A stretch of 64,000 nucleotides of DNA from ECT2AJA-044 sp965262845 (lineage in GTDB: Bacteria; Bacteroidota; Bacteroidia; Flavobacteriales; ECT2AJA-044). The position numbers and the translations under genes were made by a program. This document shows positions 37,031 to 47,641 of this stretch, piece by piece (within the stretch, counting starts at the first letter, position 1; each line of letters begins with the position of its first letter). Location of the stretch: contig CBDHFX010000002.1 in NCBI GenBank assembly GCA_965262845.1, positions 1,736,001-1,800,000 on the forward strand. The letters run 5' to 3'. The notes under the pieces were generated by a model. That model ran no database searches. It was not told where the DNA came from and was given only the letters and a program-made list of their open reading frames with translations.

Positions 37031-37460
37031 AAGTTTGTTTATACTGACCATGCTGGGGCTTTCGTTTTTTTCCAGGGCCCAAACCAGCTCGCTCTTCGAT
37101 ACCATCACCCCCATAAGGCAAGCAACGATGCGGTCTGTCCTGGATACCTCAAATGCCTATGGCATAAGTTCCATGGACAGTATTGAACTGATCCGAACCC
37201 AATATGCAACGTACCTCGATACCTCCATTATTGGCCACGTGGAAATAACCCTCTACCGGCAGCCAGACAGCCTGATGGTCGATTCGATCTATATCCCGCT
37301 TGCCGATAGCCTTTTTTATACCGACTTTGGAAGTCGCGTTCAGTTTAGCGGCCAACAGCTTGTTGTTAAAAGCCCCAACCTCAAAAAAGTCAATAGCCTG
37401 TTTGGACAGATCCGCCTGCTCTTCCTGGACCAAACCATTTCCAATGCCATCCCCTTCTAA
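37020..37460 (+). CDS. Small secreted protein of the RHS operon, unknown function
   Basis: 146 residues with signal peptide MRNKSLFILTMLGLSFFSRA ending in AQ. The remainder is mixed alpha/beta with no motif I recognise (for example YLDTSIIGHVEITLYRQPDS). It overlaps the end of the upstream gene by 11 bases and lies 10 bases before the RHS protein start, so it belongs to the operon; a role as an accessory or chaperone of the RHS proteins is only inference from position. Confidence 0.7.
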   Translation: MRNKSLFILTMLGLSFFSRAQTSSLFDTITPIRQATMRSVLDTSNAYGISSMDSIELIRTQYATYLDTSIIGHVEITLYRQPDSLMVDSIYIPLADSLFYTDFGSRVQFSGQQLVVKSPNLKKVNSLFGQIRLLFLDQTISNAIPF

Positions 37461-37470
37461 AACGATCAAT

Positions 37471-40400
37471 ATGCGCCTCATTGCTTTTTTTATCGCTTTT
37501 TGTACGCTGCTGTCCAATGGCACATGGGCCCAGAACTATTTGAGCTGGCAGGAATTTGAAGGGGCCGAGCCCTGCCCGGGCCTTCTTGCATTTCCGATGC
37601 ATTCGAAAACGGGCGGAATAATGCTCGCCCGATTTAAATCCGACTTACTTACTTCCGAGCAACAACTAAGCCTCCCCTTTACAAACGGCTTCTGGTCAAT
37701 ATACGAGCCCGAAGATCAAAATTGGGAAGGATTTAGCTATAGCCTGGGACTCGCCACCTCCGAATCAATGAACCCGTCCGAAGGATTATGGGTGGAGGTT
37801 TTCCCCTATTCCCATACCGCCAGGTGGACCTATAATGGAGAGCTTATGGGGAAACAGGAGCTCCGGAACGCCGACAGCCTCCGGCTATACATACTTCCGA
37901 AAAACCGTGAATCAGCTTTCATATTGCTATCAGTGGATTCGCGATATGAGCGCAGTGCCCATCCGAAAAACGAACTGGTACTGTTTAAGCTGGACCTGAG
38001 ATCCGACCTGCGCCATCTCTCCCTGTTCTTCACTATTCGCATCAATGAAGAACATCTCGCGTTCCTGAAAGAGCAAAACACAGGACTGTGTGCCCTCTTT
38101 TCCCCTGTGGAACAGCAAATAAACACCTTCGATGAAGAAGAAATAAGGATCGTCGAAAACCGGGAGTACAACCACCAGGACTTCATCCCCCCTGTGTGGA
38201 CAGATGATGAAGATCCCGGCGAAAGGGAACCACCGGCCGGGACCCCTCCAAAATGCAATAGCTCCTTTAGGGTAAGCCCCAGATCGTCCGGCATGATCAA
38301 AAATTTTTCGGCTGCTGTGCAGAGCGATGAATACACCTACTCCTGGGATTTTGGAGACGGAACCACCGCAACATCCGCTTCACCATCTCATAATTATACA
38401 ACAGAAGGCCATTATTCAGTAAGTTTAACAGTAAGCAGATCCAATGATCCCGGCACAGCGCGTACCTCGTATATCCCTGTCTATGCGTCTCTGTTTGTTC
38501 CGCCAGCGCCAGGGTCGCTAAAGCCAGTCTTTCCTTCTCAGCCTTCAGTACCGGCAAATGTGTCGGAAAATTATCAGGCTACTCAGGTATTTGACGAATC
38601 TGAAGATCTGTTCTCATCATCAATTGCATATAAAGACGGACTGGGGCGAAGCTATCAAACCATAGAGTACACCGAAAACGCACCGTACGCTCATGTCAGA
38701 CAACAGGTCTATGATGAATTTGGCCGACCGGCCCTGTCAACCAAATCCGCCCCCGTTGCTCAGGCAGGACTGGGCTTTGTATCAGGCTTTATCAAGGATC
38801 CAAACGGCGGAGCCTTTAACTGGCAGGACCTGAACACGACCGACCCGGCTGTAGGTACAACCAGTGAGCTGGGAAAATACTATCGGCAAGGGCAGATCGA
38901 AGAGCACGTGGCTCAAACCAAAAGACCCTATACTCAAACAAGATATTTAAACCAGCCCGGAGCCTCTCCCCATATAACAGCCCGCCCGGGAGATGCCTTT
39001 GGGATCGGTTCTTCAAAGAAAAAGACAATGACCTTTTCCCTTAGGGCTGGTTCGGAACTCGACTATATGTATGGCCATCTTAACAGTTACCTCGTAGATG
39101 ACTCCGGCTCCCCGCTACGCAATGACAATAAGGACGTGGTTAAAACCATCTCCGAAAATGAAGATGGACAAAAATCAGTCTCTTTTTATGGTGCTGACGG
39201 CCAGCTAATCGCTACCTGCAGAAGCGGAATAGCTACACAGAAACAGCAGACCAGCTCAACATGGCTGGAGCCTTTTCAAAGCCAGCTGATCCATGTGCCT
39301 TTGAATGAGTTCAAGGTATATTTCCATGGCCGGGCTCATTGGTCACTTGACCAGACAGATACCGAAGTGACCGTCATGGATGGAGTGACCGGTCAGCCGC
39401 TGACCGGCCTTTCTACACCATTTACGGCACAGGGGAACGGAGGATACTATACCATTACCCGGATTGCAGGAAGCCTGCCGGAATTCGTTCGCGTGTCAGT
39501 AGCGTACACAGACGAGGCCCTTGCAAGATACAACCGCTATTACAGCTGGCGACTTCCGGGAGCGGAGATCCACAGTGACCTGGATTACACCGACTGGACT
39601 TTCAGCTATTATGACCTGCAGGGAAGAATAGTAAAGTCCATTGCGCCAAAGCAAGTTGACAACTCCTTCTCTGCCGATCCTTCGCAGACGGTTAATATAG
39701 TCCGATCGGAAGATCTTCACGGAACTAACGTTAGTACACATAGCATCTTCGCCACAGAGCATTTACCGGCTTCTTCGGACCCGGCTAATATATGGGTTCA
39801 TCTGAGACTGCAAAGCCATCTGTCTGCGAATGGGGGCGGGGGCACAGGACCCGTGATCCTGTCGGCAATGCCGGGGGGGACGCCAGCAGCTTCGGGTACT
39901 TCACAAAATTATAATATGCTCCCCGGGGATCAGATACCGCCCAACGGAAGTCCCTATATAACCCCTCCCTACACGACGTTTTTTAACCCAAATGATGTTT
40001 TAAACGCCTATACTGTGACCAAGGTTTCCACAGCGAATATCCGGATACTCTTCCCAAATAACACCGGTAACCAGGTTACTCTGACTTATACCGTTTCATA
40101 CTACAAAATTATAACTGTTGATGGTACCCACATCCGTAATTACTCCGAGTATTGGACCGACGGGTTCAAACAGTGGTCTGTGTTAAACATTCCTTCCGAT
40201 TTTAGATTCCAATATATTTCCGGTACATATACCGCCACATATGGCCCAATAGGTGGCTCAGGATGGTGTGGAACCACACCTATTGTGTCCACTGGTACAC
40301 TTACTTCCAATCCGCCACCAAATGAGTCAGTATTGATTTCCAATGCTTCTTCATTGAACGTTCGTCTTCGCCTGGATATCAGATCCGGAACCGGCGGGGA

Positions 40401-43296
40401 TGCCACCGGCGGGAATAGTACCAGCAGCCATTATATAACGAAATATACCTATGATGACTTTGGTCGCCTGACCAAGCTAGAGCACCCGGATGCTGGAACT
40501 ACCCGCATAAAATATAACTCAAAAGGCCAGCCGCGATTCATTCAAACCGCCGAAAATGCCGCGAATAATGTGGTGCAATACCGAAATTATGATAACAACA
40601 ACCGACTTGTCGAGGCAGGAGACGTGCCATTTACCGCCATTTTCGGGCCGGGGACTTCACTAGGCTGGTCTGCACTCAATCCTGACGGCCTGCAAGGTTT
40701 CTTGTGGGAAAACCTTTCCACCAGCTGGTATTATTACGACACCTACCCTTCCTCCTACCCCATTCCTTCCTCTTATGCAACAGCTACCAACTATTCCTAT
40801 TCCAGTTACTATACAGCTGGAAAACTTACCGTCGCCAGCAACGGGCACAGTACCAAATGGTTCGGATATGACTATAAAGGCCGCCTCAAATGGGAAATCA
40901 CCGAAATAATGATGGCAGATGGCCAAACCCAAACCCGTGCAAAGCACTATCACTATGACTATTTCGACCGGCTGACCAAAACAGTATACAACCCCGAAAA
41001 CCCAAACCTCGCCATTAGCCAGCAAAACCAGTATGACACCGATTTCCCCACCCAATTGGACAAGGTCCTTATAGACTATGATCCAAACAATACGCAGTAC
41101 GGGCAAATAGCGGATTACAGCTACTACCAGTCCGGCCAGCTTAAACGAACCGAACTGGGTAATTATCATCAAGGTATAGACTACCTCTATACGGTTGAAG
41201 GCTGGCTTAAGGCAATCAATGCTCCGGTATACAGTACCGCCACCACAACAACAAACCATGACCCGGGAGGCGATAAACCAGCCGACAATAATTTTCAGCA
41301 GGATCTGTTTGGTATGAGCCTGGATTATTATTCCGGGGATTACAAGAGCGCAGATAATCTGCTGGGCATGGTGGGCAATAATGTTGGATTCTCCAACAAC
41401 TCGGCAGGGAATTCCCACACGGGAAAGGTGATGGCCCATAACTGGTATCAGGCATATAGTTTAACTGGTCTCTCATTTGGCCAAACACAATCCTACCAAT
41501 ACTCCTATGATCACAAAAACCAACTTACCCAGGCTGTTTATGGCACGTTAAACATCTCCGGTAGTTTTCTCTACGACGATGCATTCAAAGTGTCCGGCAT
41601 ATCCTATGACGACAACGGAAACATCCTTTCGATCAAGCGTCGCGACCAAGGCGGAACTTTGCTCGATGATCTGACCTATTCCTATGCAGCAGGCAAAAAC
41701 AGGTTGTCCTCGCTTACTGATGCGGTGACCACCACGCCTTATTTGGGAGACGTGGAAACTTCAGGACAAGCCATGAGCTTTGGCTTTAATGCCAGCGGCC
41801 AGCTTTCCTCCCAACCCTATGATGGCTATACGATGACGTACAACGGCCTCGGGCAGCTGGCCACAGTGAGCTCTTCAGCAGGAGTTGTCAAGAAATACGC
41901 CTACGGACCCCTTGGAGAGCTCGTTATAAAAGAAACCAGACCGAATTCATCACAGCCGAAAACGGAACTTTATTTCGTATTTGCCGGACAAACGGAGGAA
42001 GTCTATCGTAGTCAGGGTTATGGCGCCTCCAGCCATTATATCTACGGAAATGGTCGTATCGGAACCATAGAACGAACCACTTCCAAAATGATCTTTGAGA
42101 TCCAGGATCATTTGGGTCATGTCCGCACTCAATTTGAGGCTAATCCCTCCGGGAACCTGACTACTACGTCTTTAGCTGATTATTTCCCCTTCGGAATGGC
42201 CCTGCCCGGTCGCAGCTACAACTTCTCCGATCAGTCTCATGCCTTTCAGGGGGCTTTTGCCCGGAGGGATCATGACACCCGGTGGGATGAGTTCCTGCTG
42301 CGCAATTACGATGCCCGTATTGGTCAGTTCCTCTCGGTTGATCCCTTTTTGCAGTATGCCTCTCCCTATGTGGCTATGGGCAATAATCCGTTAAGTGTGG
42401 TGGACCCCACCGGTGGACTGGGTATGGATCTGAGCCCTGAAGTGGGACCAATAGAGCATAGGGATTATGATTATAACTGGGAGATAGCCTTTGAGCTGGT
42501 CTATGGGTTTGGCATGAATATGTATGAGGCCAGGCTATTGGCTATGAGCAGCGGGGTAAGGGGTCTGCATATAGCCCGGGAGATGGCTGCGTTCGGATAT
42601 GAATGGAAGGAGGGTTCCGGATGGGGTTTTTGGAAAAAGGCCAATTTCAAGGATGCGCAGCGACACCCTCCTTTCAGGGGTCTGGATAAAATGAATGTTT
42701 TGTCCACCGTAACGGTCGGAGAGCAATGGGTAGAGGTCTATAATCCTTTGGATAAGTATTGGGCGGCCTCATACGAATACAAACCGATGACCGAGCGTTT
42801 TTACAGTCAGCCAAGGGACTTTTCCAACTCCAAAACTGCCCTTGGTGCTGGGGGCTTGCTGTATGGTATTGGTCAAAACGTTATGGCCCCCGGAGATCAA
42901 TGGTTAGGCAATAACGGGAAGTATTATAACAAATCCTGGGGAGGGAATAAATGGACGGGAAGCAGATCCGGGGCATTAAAGATAGCTAAAGCAGCTAAGC
43001 TGGCCGGTAGGGCTACGTTTTTTGGGGGGGCTGCAATTAGTATCTCCGAAGGAGTATATCATGGTGCACAAGGCAATTACGCAGAGATTGCCAAACCAGG
43101 TTTGGATCTTGGAATGGGGACAGCAGCAGCCTTTGGAGGCCCTATCGGATTAACTATTGGTGGATTCTATCTTATTATCGACGTTACAATTGGCTGGGAT
43201 AATGCCATGCAAAGCCATGGGAGTATCACCAGGCAAAATCAAGCCATTCTCGGACCAAGTTGGAATGCGTTCAGAATGGAAGGCGGAATAAGATAA
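37471..43296 (+). CDS. RHS-repeat toxin with PKD domain and glycine-rich hydrophobic C-terminal tip
   Basis: 1941 residues from the ATG at 37471 (MRLIAFFIAFCTLLSNGTWA, signal peptide); the frame is open to 37300 but that part overlaps the upstream gene. In order: N-terminal beta domain; PKD domain at ~265-340 (YSWDFGDGTTATSASPSHNY); region with QQVYDEFGRPALSTK; RHS/YD repeats at ~990-1540 (YTYDDFGRLTKLEHPDAGTT, YDYKGRLKWE, YDYFDRLTKTVYNPE, YDDNGNILSIKRRDQGG); core end LRNYDARIGQFLSVDPFLQY with the DPTG motif at 1645-1648. The tip (~293 residues) has a glycine-rich hydrophobic stretch (ATFFGGAAISISEGVYHGAQ, GTAAAFGGPIGLTIGGFYLI), which suggests a membrane-active toxin. RHS cores encapsulate and release such tips; delivery route here is unknown. 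Confidence 0.85.
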   Translation: MRLIAFFIAFCTLLSNGTWAQNYLSWQEFEGAEPCPGLLAFPMHSKTGGIMLARFKSDLLTSEQQLSLPFTNGFWSIYEPEDQNWEGFSYSLGLATSESMNPSEGLWVEVFPYSHTARWTYNGELMGKQELRNADSLRLYILPKNRESAFILLSVDSRYERSAHPKNELVLFKLDLRSDLRHLSLFFTIRINEEHLAFLKEQNTGLCALFSPVEQQINTFDEEEIRIVENREYNHQDFIPPVWTDDEDPGEREPPAGTPPKCNSSFRVSPRSSGMIKNFSAAVQSDEYTYSWDFGDGTTATSASPSHNYTTEGHYSVSLTVSRSNDPGTARTSYIPVYASLFVPPAPGSLKPVFPSQPSVPANVSENYQATQVFDESEDLFSSSIAYKDGLGRSYQTIEYTENAPYAHVRQQVYDEFGRPALSTKSAPVAQAGLGFVSGFIKDPNGGAFNWQDLNTTDPAVGTTSELGKYYRQGQIEEHVAQTKRPYTQTRYLNQPGASPHITARPGDAFGIGSSKKKTMTFSLRAGSELDYMYGHLNSYLVDDSGSPLRNDNKDVVKTISENEDGQKSVSFYGADGQLIATCRSGIATQKQQTSSTWLEPFQSQLIHVPLNEFKVYFHGRAHWSLDQTDTEVTVMDGVTGQPLTGLSTPFTAQGNGGYYTITRIAGSLPEFVRVSVAYTDEALARYNRYYSWRLPGAEIHSDLDYTDWTFSYYDLQGRIVKSIAPKQVDNSFSADPSQTVNIVRSEDLHGTNVSTHSIFATEHLPASSDPANIWVHLRLQSHLSANGGGGTGPVILSAMPGGTPAASGTSQNYNMLPGDQIPPNGSPYITPPYTTFFNPNDVLNAYTVTKVSTANIRILFPNNTGNQVTLTYTVSYYKIITVDGTHIRNYSEYWTDGFKQWSVLNIPSDFRFQYISGTYTATYGPIGGSGWCGTTPIVSTGTLTSNPPPNESVLISNASSLNVRLRLDIRSGTGGDATGGNSTSSHYITKYTYDDFGRLTKLEHPDAGTTRIKYNSKGQPRFIQTAENAANNVVQYRNYDNNNRLVEAGDVPFTAIFGPGTSLGWSALNPDGLQGFLWENLSTSWYYYDTYPSSYPIPSSYATATNYSYSSYYTAGKLTVASNGHSTKWFGYDYKGRLKWEITEIMMADGQTQTRAKHYHYDYFDRLTKTVYNPENPNLAISQQNQYDTDFPTQLDKVLIDYDPNNTQYGQIADYSYYQSGQLKRTELGNYHQGIDYLYTVEGWLKAINAPVYSTATTTTNHDPGGDKPADNNFQQDLFGMSLDYYSGDYKSADNLLGMVGNNVGFSNNSAGNSHTGKVMAHNWYQAYSLTGLSFGQTQSYQYSYDHKNQLTQAVYGTLNISGSFLYDDAFKVSGISYDDNGNILSIKRRDQGGTLLDDLTYSYAAGKNRLSSLTDAVTTTPYLGDVETSGQAMSFGFNASGQLSSQPYDGYTMTYNGLGQLATVSSSAGVVKKYAYGPLGELVIKETRPNSSQPKTELYFVFAGQTEEVYRSQGYGASSHYIYGNGRIGTIERTTSKMIFEIQDHLGHVRTQFEANPSGNLTTTSLADYFPFGMALPGRSYNFSDQSHAFQGAFARRDHDTRWDEFLLRNYDARIGQFLSVDPFLQYASPYVAMGNNPLSVVDPTGGLGMDLSPEVGPIEHRDYDYNWEIAFELVYGFGMNMYEARLLAMSSGVRGLHIAREMAAFGYEWKEGSGWGFWKKANFKDAQRHPPFRGLDKMNVLSTVTVGEQWVEVYNPLDKYWAASYEYKPMTERFYSQPRDFSNSKTALGAGGLLYGIGQNVMAPGDQWLGNNGKYYNKSWGGNKWTGSRSGALKIAKAAKLAGRATFFGGAAISISEGVYHGAQGNYAEIAKPGLDLGMGTAAAFGGPIGLTIGGFYLIIDVTIGWDNAMQSHGSITRQNQAILGPSWNAFRMEGGIR

Positions 43297-43709
43297 TGCG
43301 AATCACATATAGATACGTTTATTACTGGCTGTATACCTGGCAAAAAAGGCTTTGGGGTGAAGATGACATCCCGGAGCACAATGCTGCATTAGGGATGGCC
43401 ATGAGCTTATTCTGCTTATTATATTCGGTTAACATCATTATTTATATCATTACCGATATCATGGTAATACCGACAGGCTTGCCAAAGGTTGGGATTTTTT
43501 TACTTTTTTTGATGCTTTATGGACTCCATTACCTTGCTTTTATTCATCGAGGCAAGCACAGAAAAATTGAGAAGGAGTTTAAAAATGAGAGCAGGAAGGA
43601 AAGAAGGAGGAAAGGCCTTTTTGTTCTCTTGTACACTTTTGGATCAATGGCATTTGTCATTATTCTTCTATTTCTTCTAGCATCTCACAGTAGGTCGTCA
43701 GCACTTTAA
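43296..43709 (+). CDS. Probable immunity protein to the RHS tip, three-helix membrane protein
   Basis: 137 residues from the ATG that shares one base with the RHS stop (TAATG). Three hydrophobic segments: GMAMSLFCLLYSVNIIIYII, VGIFLLFLMLYGLHYLAFI and LFVLLYTFGSMAFVIILLFL, separated by a basic cytosolic loop (RKHRKIEKEFKNESRKERRR-like). Position immediately after an RHS tip and a membrane topology matching a membrane-active toxin make it a candidate immunity protein. No sequence family was recognised. The repeat array starts within three bases of its stop codon. Confidence 0.65.
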   Translation: MRITYRYVYYWLYTWQKRLWGEDDIPEHNAALGMAMSLFCLLYSVNIIIYIITDIMVIPTGLPKVGIFLLFLMLYGLHYLAFIHRGKHRKIEKEFKNESRKERRRKGLFVLLYTFGSMAFVIILLFLLASHSRSSAL

Positions 43710-45793
43710 GAGCCGACTACTCGCCAGACGCAACGGACGAAAGCCCCCCAAGAGGTCGCCATCAATGGAGAGCTCGTTCAAATTTCAAGATCGGTACTCC
43801 CCTCATGGGCACTGACCCGGCCCTAAGGGACACGCACACTCCAAATAGAATGTCGACTACTCGCCAGAAGCAACCGACAAAAGCCCCCCAAGAGGTCGCC
43901 TTTAAAGGAGTTGGCGTTCAAATTTCAAGTTCCCGACTCCCCTCATGGGCACTGGCCCAACGGGTAGCCTGCGCAGCAGCTACCACACCGCCCGACGGGC
44001 GGTGAAAAAGCGCGAAGCGTAAGACGTCCGCAGGACGGCTAAAGAAATCGCCATCAAAGGAAAAGTCGTTTCAATATTAAGTTCGGTACTCCATTCATGG
44101 GCACTGACTGGCCCTAAGGGACACCGATCTTCCAAATAGAATATGGCTTGTTGACGGACAGCGAAAAAACGGCCCCCAAAACGGTGCCAGTACGCAAGCC
44201 GTCCGGAGAATAAAAAAGCGTTTTTATCTGCCTGCTCCCCTTTCGCCATCAAAAGAAAACTACAGAGTTAGCTCTGTAGCTAGCTCTGTAATTAATGATA
44301 TATAAAAATTTGTATATCAATAACTTATTAAAATACACTTTTTAAGACTCTAAGGAACACGCATACTCCAAATAGAATGCCGACGACTGGCCAAAAGCAA
44401 GCAACGAAAGCCCCCCCAAAACGGTGTCAGCACGCAAGCTATCCGGAGAATAAAAAGGCGTTTTTATCCGCCTGCTCCCTTTTCGCCATAAATGTAAAAC
44501 TACAGAGTTAGCTCTGTAGCTAGCTCTGTAATTAATGATATATAAAAATTTGTATATCAATAACTTACTAAAATACATTTTTTATAGTCCTAAGGGACAC
44601 GGATACTTCAAATAGAATGCTAACGACTCGCCAGAAGCAAGCGACAAAAAGCCCCCCCAAAGGTCGCCATCAATGGAGAGCTCGTTCAAATATCAAGATC
44701 TTAACTCCACTCAAGGGCACTGACTGGCACTAAGGGACACCGATCTTCCAAATAGAATGCTAACGACTCGCCAGAAGCAAGCGACAAAAGGCCCCCCCAA
44801 AAGATCGCCATCAAAGGAAAAATCGTTTCAATATTAAGTTCCGTGCTCCCCTCAGGGGTACTGACTGGCACTAAGGGACACGATACTCCAAATAGAATGC
44901 TAACGACTGGCCAGACGCAGCGGACAAAAGCCCCCCAAGAGGTCGCCTTTGAAGATGAGTTCGTTCAAACTCCAAGATCTTAACTCCCCTCAAGGGCACT
45001 GACTGGCACTAAGGGACACCGATCTTCCAAATAGAATGCTAACGACTCGCCAGAAGCAAGCGACAAAAAGCCCCCCAAAAGGTCGCCATCAATGGAGAGC
45101 TCGTTCAAATTTCAAGTTCCCGACTCCAATCAAAGGCAATGGTCCAACGGGTAGCCTGCGCAGCAGCTACCACACCGCCCACCGGGCGGTGAAAAAGCGC
45201 GAAGCGCAAGGCGTCCGCAGGACGGCTAAAGAAATCGCCATCAAAGGAAAAATCGTTTCAATATTAAGTTCGGTACTCCACTCATGGGCACCGACTGGCC
45301 CTAAGGGACACGATACTCCAGATAGAATGCTAACGACTCGCCAGAAGCAAGCGACGAAAGCCCCCCAAAAGATCGCCTTTGAAGAAGTGATCGTTCAAAT
45401 TTCAAGCTCCCGACTCCAATCAAGGGCACTGGCCCAACGGGTAGCCTGCGCAGCAGCTACCCCACCGCCCCCCGGGCGGTGCAAAAAAACAACCTTAAAA
45501 GGAAAAATCGTTTCAATATCAAGTTCGGTACTCCATTCATGGGCACCGACAAAGCGCGCGCACCGCCCGGAGGGCGGTGAAAAAAAACAGTATCAGAAGT
45601 TGGGGTATCAAATAGTCGCTTTCGGACTTTACAGGTGGACTATTCGTCCGTTTCGCCCTGTTTTTAGTCGATCCGCAACTTGCTTTTTCCAGCCGCCACC
45701 AAAAACTTATTAACAATTACTCCTTTTCCTCGCTATCCCTTTGCCTGCCTGCCTTTTGGCCCCTTTTTTCTTCTTTCTTCTTTTTCTTTTTTC
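43710..45793 (+). repeat. Non-coding repeat array 1, downstream of the intact RHS tip/immunity pair
   Basis: No credible gene in 2.1 kb. The array is built from two sorts of block. Block A, about 140 bp, contains CTAAGGGACAC, CCAAATAGAATGC, CGACTCGCCAGAAGCAA and a GCCCCCC run; marker positions 44608, 44748, 44888 and 45027 show the 139-140 bp period. Block B carries two hairpins (GTAGC...GCTAC and CACCGCCC...GGGCGGTG), at 43964, 45151 and 45441. Both blocks share the ends GTTCAAATTTCAAG and CAAGGGCACTGG. Two copies of the nested CTACAGAG/CTCTGTAG motif occur at 44260 and 44500. Long open frames through it are by-products of the repeats. Confidence 0.85.
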
Positions 45794-45841
45794 CGCCCCC
45801 CGCTCGGCGCGCCCGGCCGCTCGCCAGCAAGAGGGTGGGCC
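45794..45841 (+). repeat. 48-bp GC-rich terminal repeat, copy A-left
   Basis: Begins CGCCCCCCGCTCGGCGCGCC and ends GTGGGCC. Its reverse complement is at 47489-47536 with one mismatch, so the pair bounds the 1.65-kb segment A. The same 48 bp occur at 56364 and, inverted, at 58275. Confidence 0.85.
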
Positions 45842-47488
45842 TAAGGCAAAAAAGTAAGCAAAAAAGAAAAAGCAAAGCAAAAAACCAGCCGGAAAAGCTG
45901 GCCCTAAGGGCCAAAACTGCTGGCAAGCAGTTTTTGGCCAGTACTAATACGACTAAACCAGATAAAAAAGAGGATAAAAAGGTAAAAAACAGGCCGTTTT
46001 AACCTCCGAAGATCTGAGAGGAGCTAAAAAACGCTCTGTAGAAGTGGAAAAGGAGCAGGCAAGTAGCTGAAAACCGAATAATGTATTCCTACACCATCAT
46101 TATAATGTCGGCCAGCGGCGAAAAAATCGCTTGAGGGGAGTGTCCGCACGCAAAAGGTAAAACTACAGAGTTAGCTCTGTAGTTTTAATAACAAAATGAG
46201 AAGCTACTTTCAACAAAATACTCTGTTACTATTGTAACTATAATCCTCAAATAGTCAGTTAGTTACTAAAATAAAAAGCAACGGATAAAACGCCCCAAAA
46301 AAGTACTATTTAAAAGTCGAGTGCTTCATATAGGCAGCTGGTTACTCTAATCAAGGGCACTGGTCCAACGGTAGCCTGCGCAGCAGCTACCACGCCGCCC
46401 GCAGGGCGGTGAAAAAGCGCGAAGCGCAAGGCGTCCGCAGGACGGCTAAAAGAGATCACCTTCAAAGGAGTTGTCGTTCAAATTTCAAGATCTTAACTCC
46501 AATCAGGGGCTGCAAACTGGCGCCCCAAAAAAGGACTTTTCAAAAGTCGAGTGCTTCATATGGACAGCTCGATACTTTAATCAAGGGCACTGGTCCAACG
46601 GGTAGCCTGCGCAGCAGCTACCACACCGCCCGCAGGGCGGTGCAAAAAGACAACTTAAAAAACGAAGTCGGTTCAATATCAAGTTCAGTACTCCAATCAG
46701 AGGCGGCAAGCGACCCCCCAAAAATTGCTCCTTAAAAGTCAATTGCTTCATACCAAAAATTGCTCCTTAAAAGTCAATTGCTTCATATGGGCAGCTCGAT
46801 ACTTTACTCATGGGCACTGGTCCAACGGTAGCCTGCGCAGCAGCTACCACACCGCCCACCGGGCGGTGCAAAAAAGACGACCTTAAAAGATGAAGTCGGT
46901 TCAATATCAGGTTCAGTACTCCACTCAGGGGCAGCGGCCCCCCCCCCCAAAAAAGTACTTTTTAAAAGTCGATTACTTCATATGGGCAGCTCAGTACTCT
47001 AATCAAGGGCAACGGACAACTTCCGGTCGTTCGCAGGATAATGTAAAAGGTGTTTTTTACTCGCTCACTTTCCTCTTATCATAAAAGTAAAACTACAGAG
47101 CTAGCTCTGTAGCTAGCTCTGTAATTAATGTTATATAAAAACTTATATTTCAATGATTTATAAAAAGTATAAAATAAATGTATACCATTATTAATTCATT
47201 TTTTAAAAAATTGATCCGGATAATGAACGATTGATCTTTTTTGGGCGTTGTAATATTTTATGAGTATTGTGGAGCGTTCGGTTAAGCTGATCCGACCGCT
47301 CTTGCGCCAAGCTGGCGCAGTATTTAAATTGGGAAAGGCTCCGCGCGCAGCGGAGCTTTTCTTTTTTTGTCGTTTTGGAGCATAAAAAGTCCTTTTCCGG
47401 GTCTGTCGGTCCGGAAAATTCGACCCTTGGCCCTTAGGGCCACCCCAAGATCTAAAAAAAGAGAAAAGAGGGCCCGGGAAACCGGGCC
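45842..47488 (+). repeat. Segment A between inverted 48-bp repeats; no gene
   Basis: Contains block B hairpin units at 46371, 46602 and 46828, a two-site and a three-site copy of the CTACAGAG/CTCTGTAG element (46163 and 47093), and inward of the right end a strong hairpin with T tract (47336-47369). Its first ~130 bases and its last ~300 bases match segment B (56412-58274) closely, while the number of B units in the middle differs. No gene is supported in either strand. Confidence 0.75.
47336..47369 (+). terminator. Intrinsic terminator upstream of the mobile gene block
   Basis: GCTCCGC pairs with GCGGAGC around a short loop, followed by TTTTCTTTTTTT. It lies about 270 bases before the ATPase gene, so it would shield that gene from transcription coming from the repeat array. 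A second hairpin (TGCGCC...GGCGCA) lies at 47303-47318. A related copy is at 58120-58152. Confidence 0.7.
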
Positions 47489-47536
47489 GGCCCACCCCCT
47501 TGCTGGCGAGCGGCCGGGCGCGCCGAGCGGGGGGCG
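47489..47536 (-). repeat. 48-bp GC-rich terminal repeat, copy A-right (inverted)
   Basis: Reverse complement of 45794-45841 with one mismatch. The mobile gene block starts immediately to its right. Just inside it, GGCCCGG...CCGGGCC with a GAAA loop (47470-47488) forms another hairpin. Confidence 0.85.
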
Positions 47537-47641
47537 ATGGCCGGCTTTCGCCGGCCACCTTTTGTTCATTTCTTTATTTGCCCCGAGCCATTTTCCCTTT
47601 GTTATTTCGCCTTCGGATCGAACCCCAAAAACCACGAGGCG

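Noticed and set aside
44342..44578. Minus-strand frames of ~78 codons over the nested element (also 53250-53489, 61197-61436)
   Set aside because: They arise from the repeated element and its AT-rich flank, and the order of segments differs between copies like the repeats themselves.
45036..45713. 225-codon open frame in repeat array 1
   Set aside because: It runs through consecutive repeat blocks, its product repeats the same short segments, and there is no start region or partner; the frame is kept open by repeat structure.
43710..47222. CRISPR array
   Set aside because: Units are about 140 bp or longer, have no unique spacers of constant length, and no cas gene is nearby.
47537..47641. 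Upstream 35-codon extension of the ATPase gene
   Set aside because: The extension starts at the 48-bp repeat edge, has an unlike composition, and the ATG at 47642 has a GAGG sequence before it.
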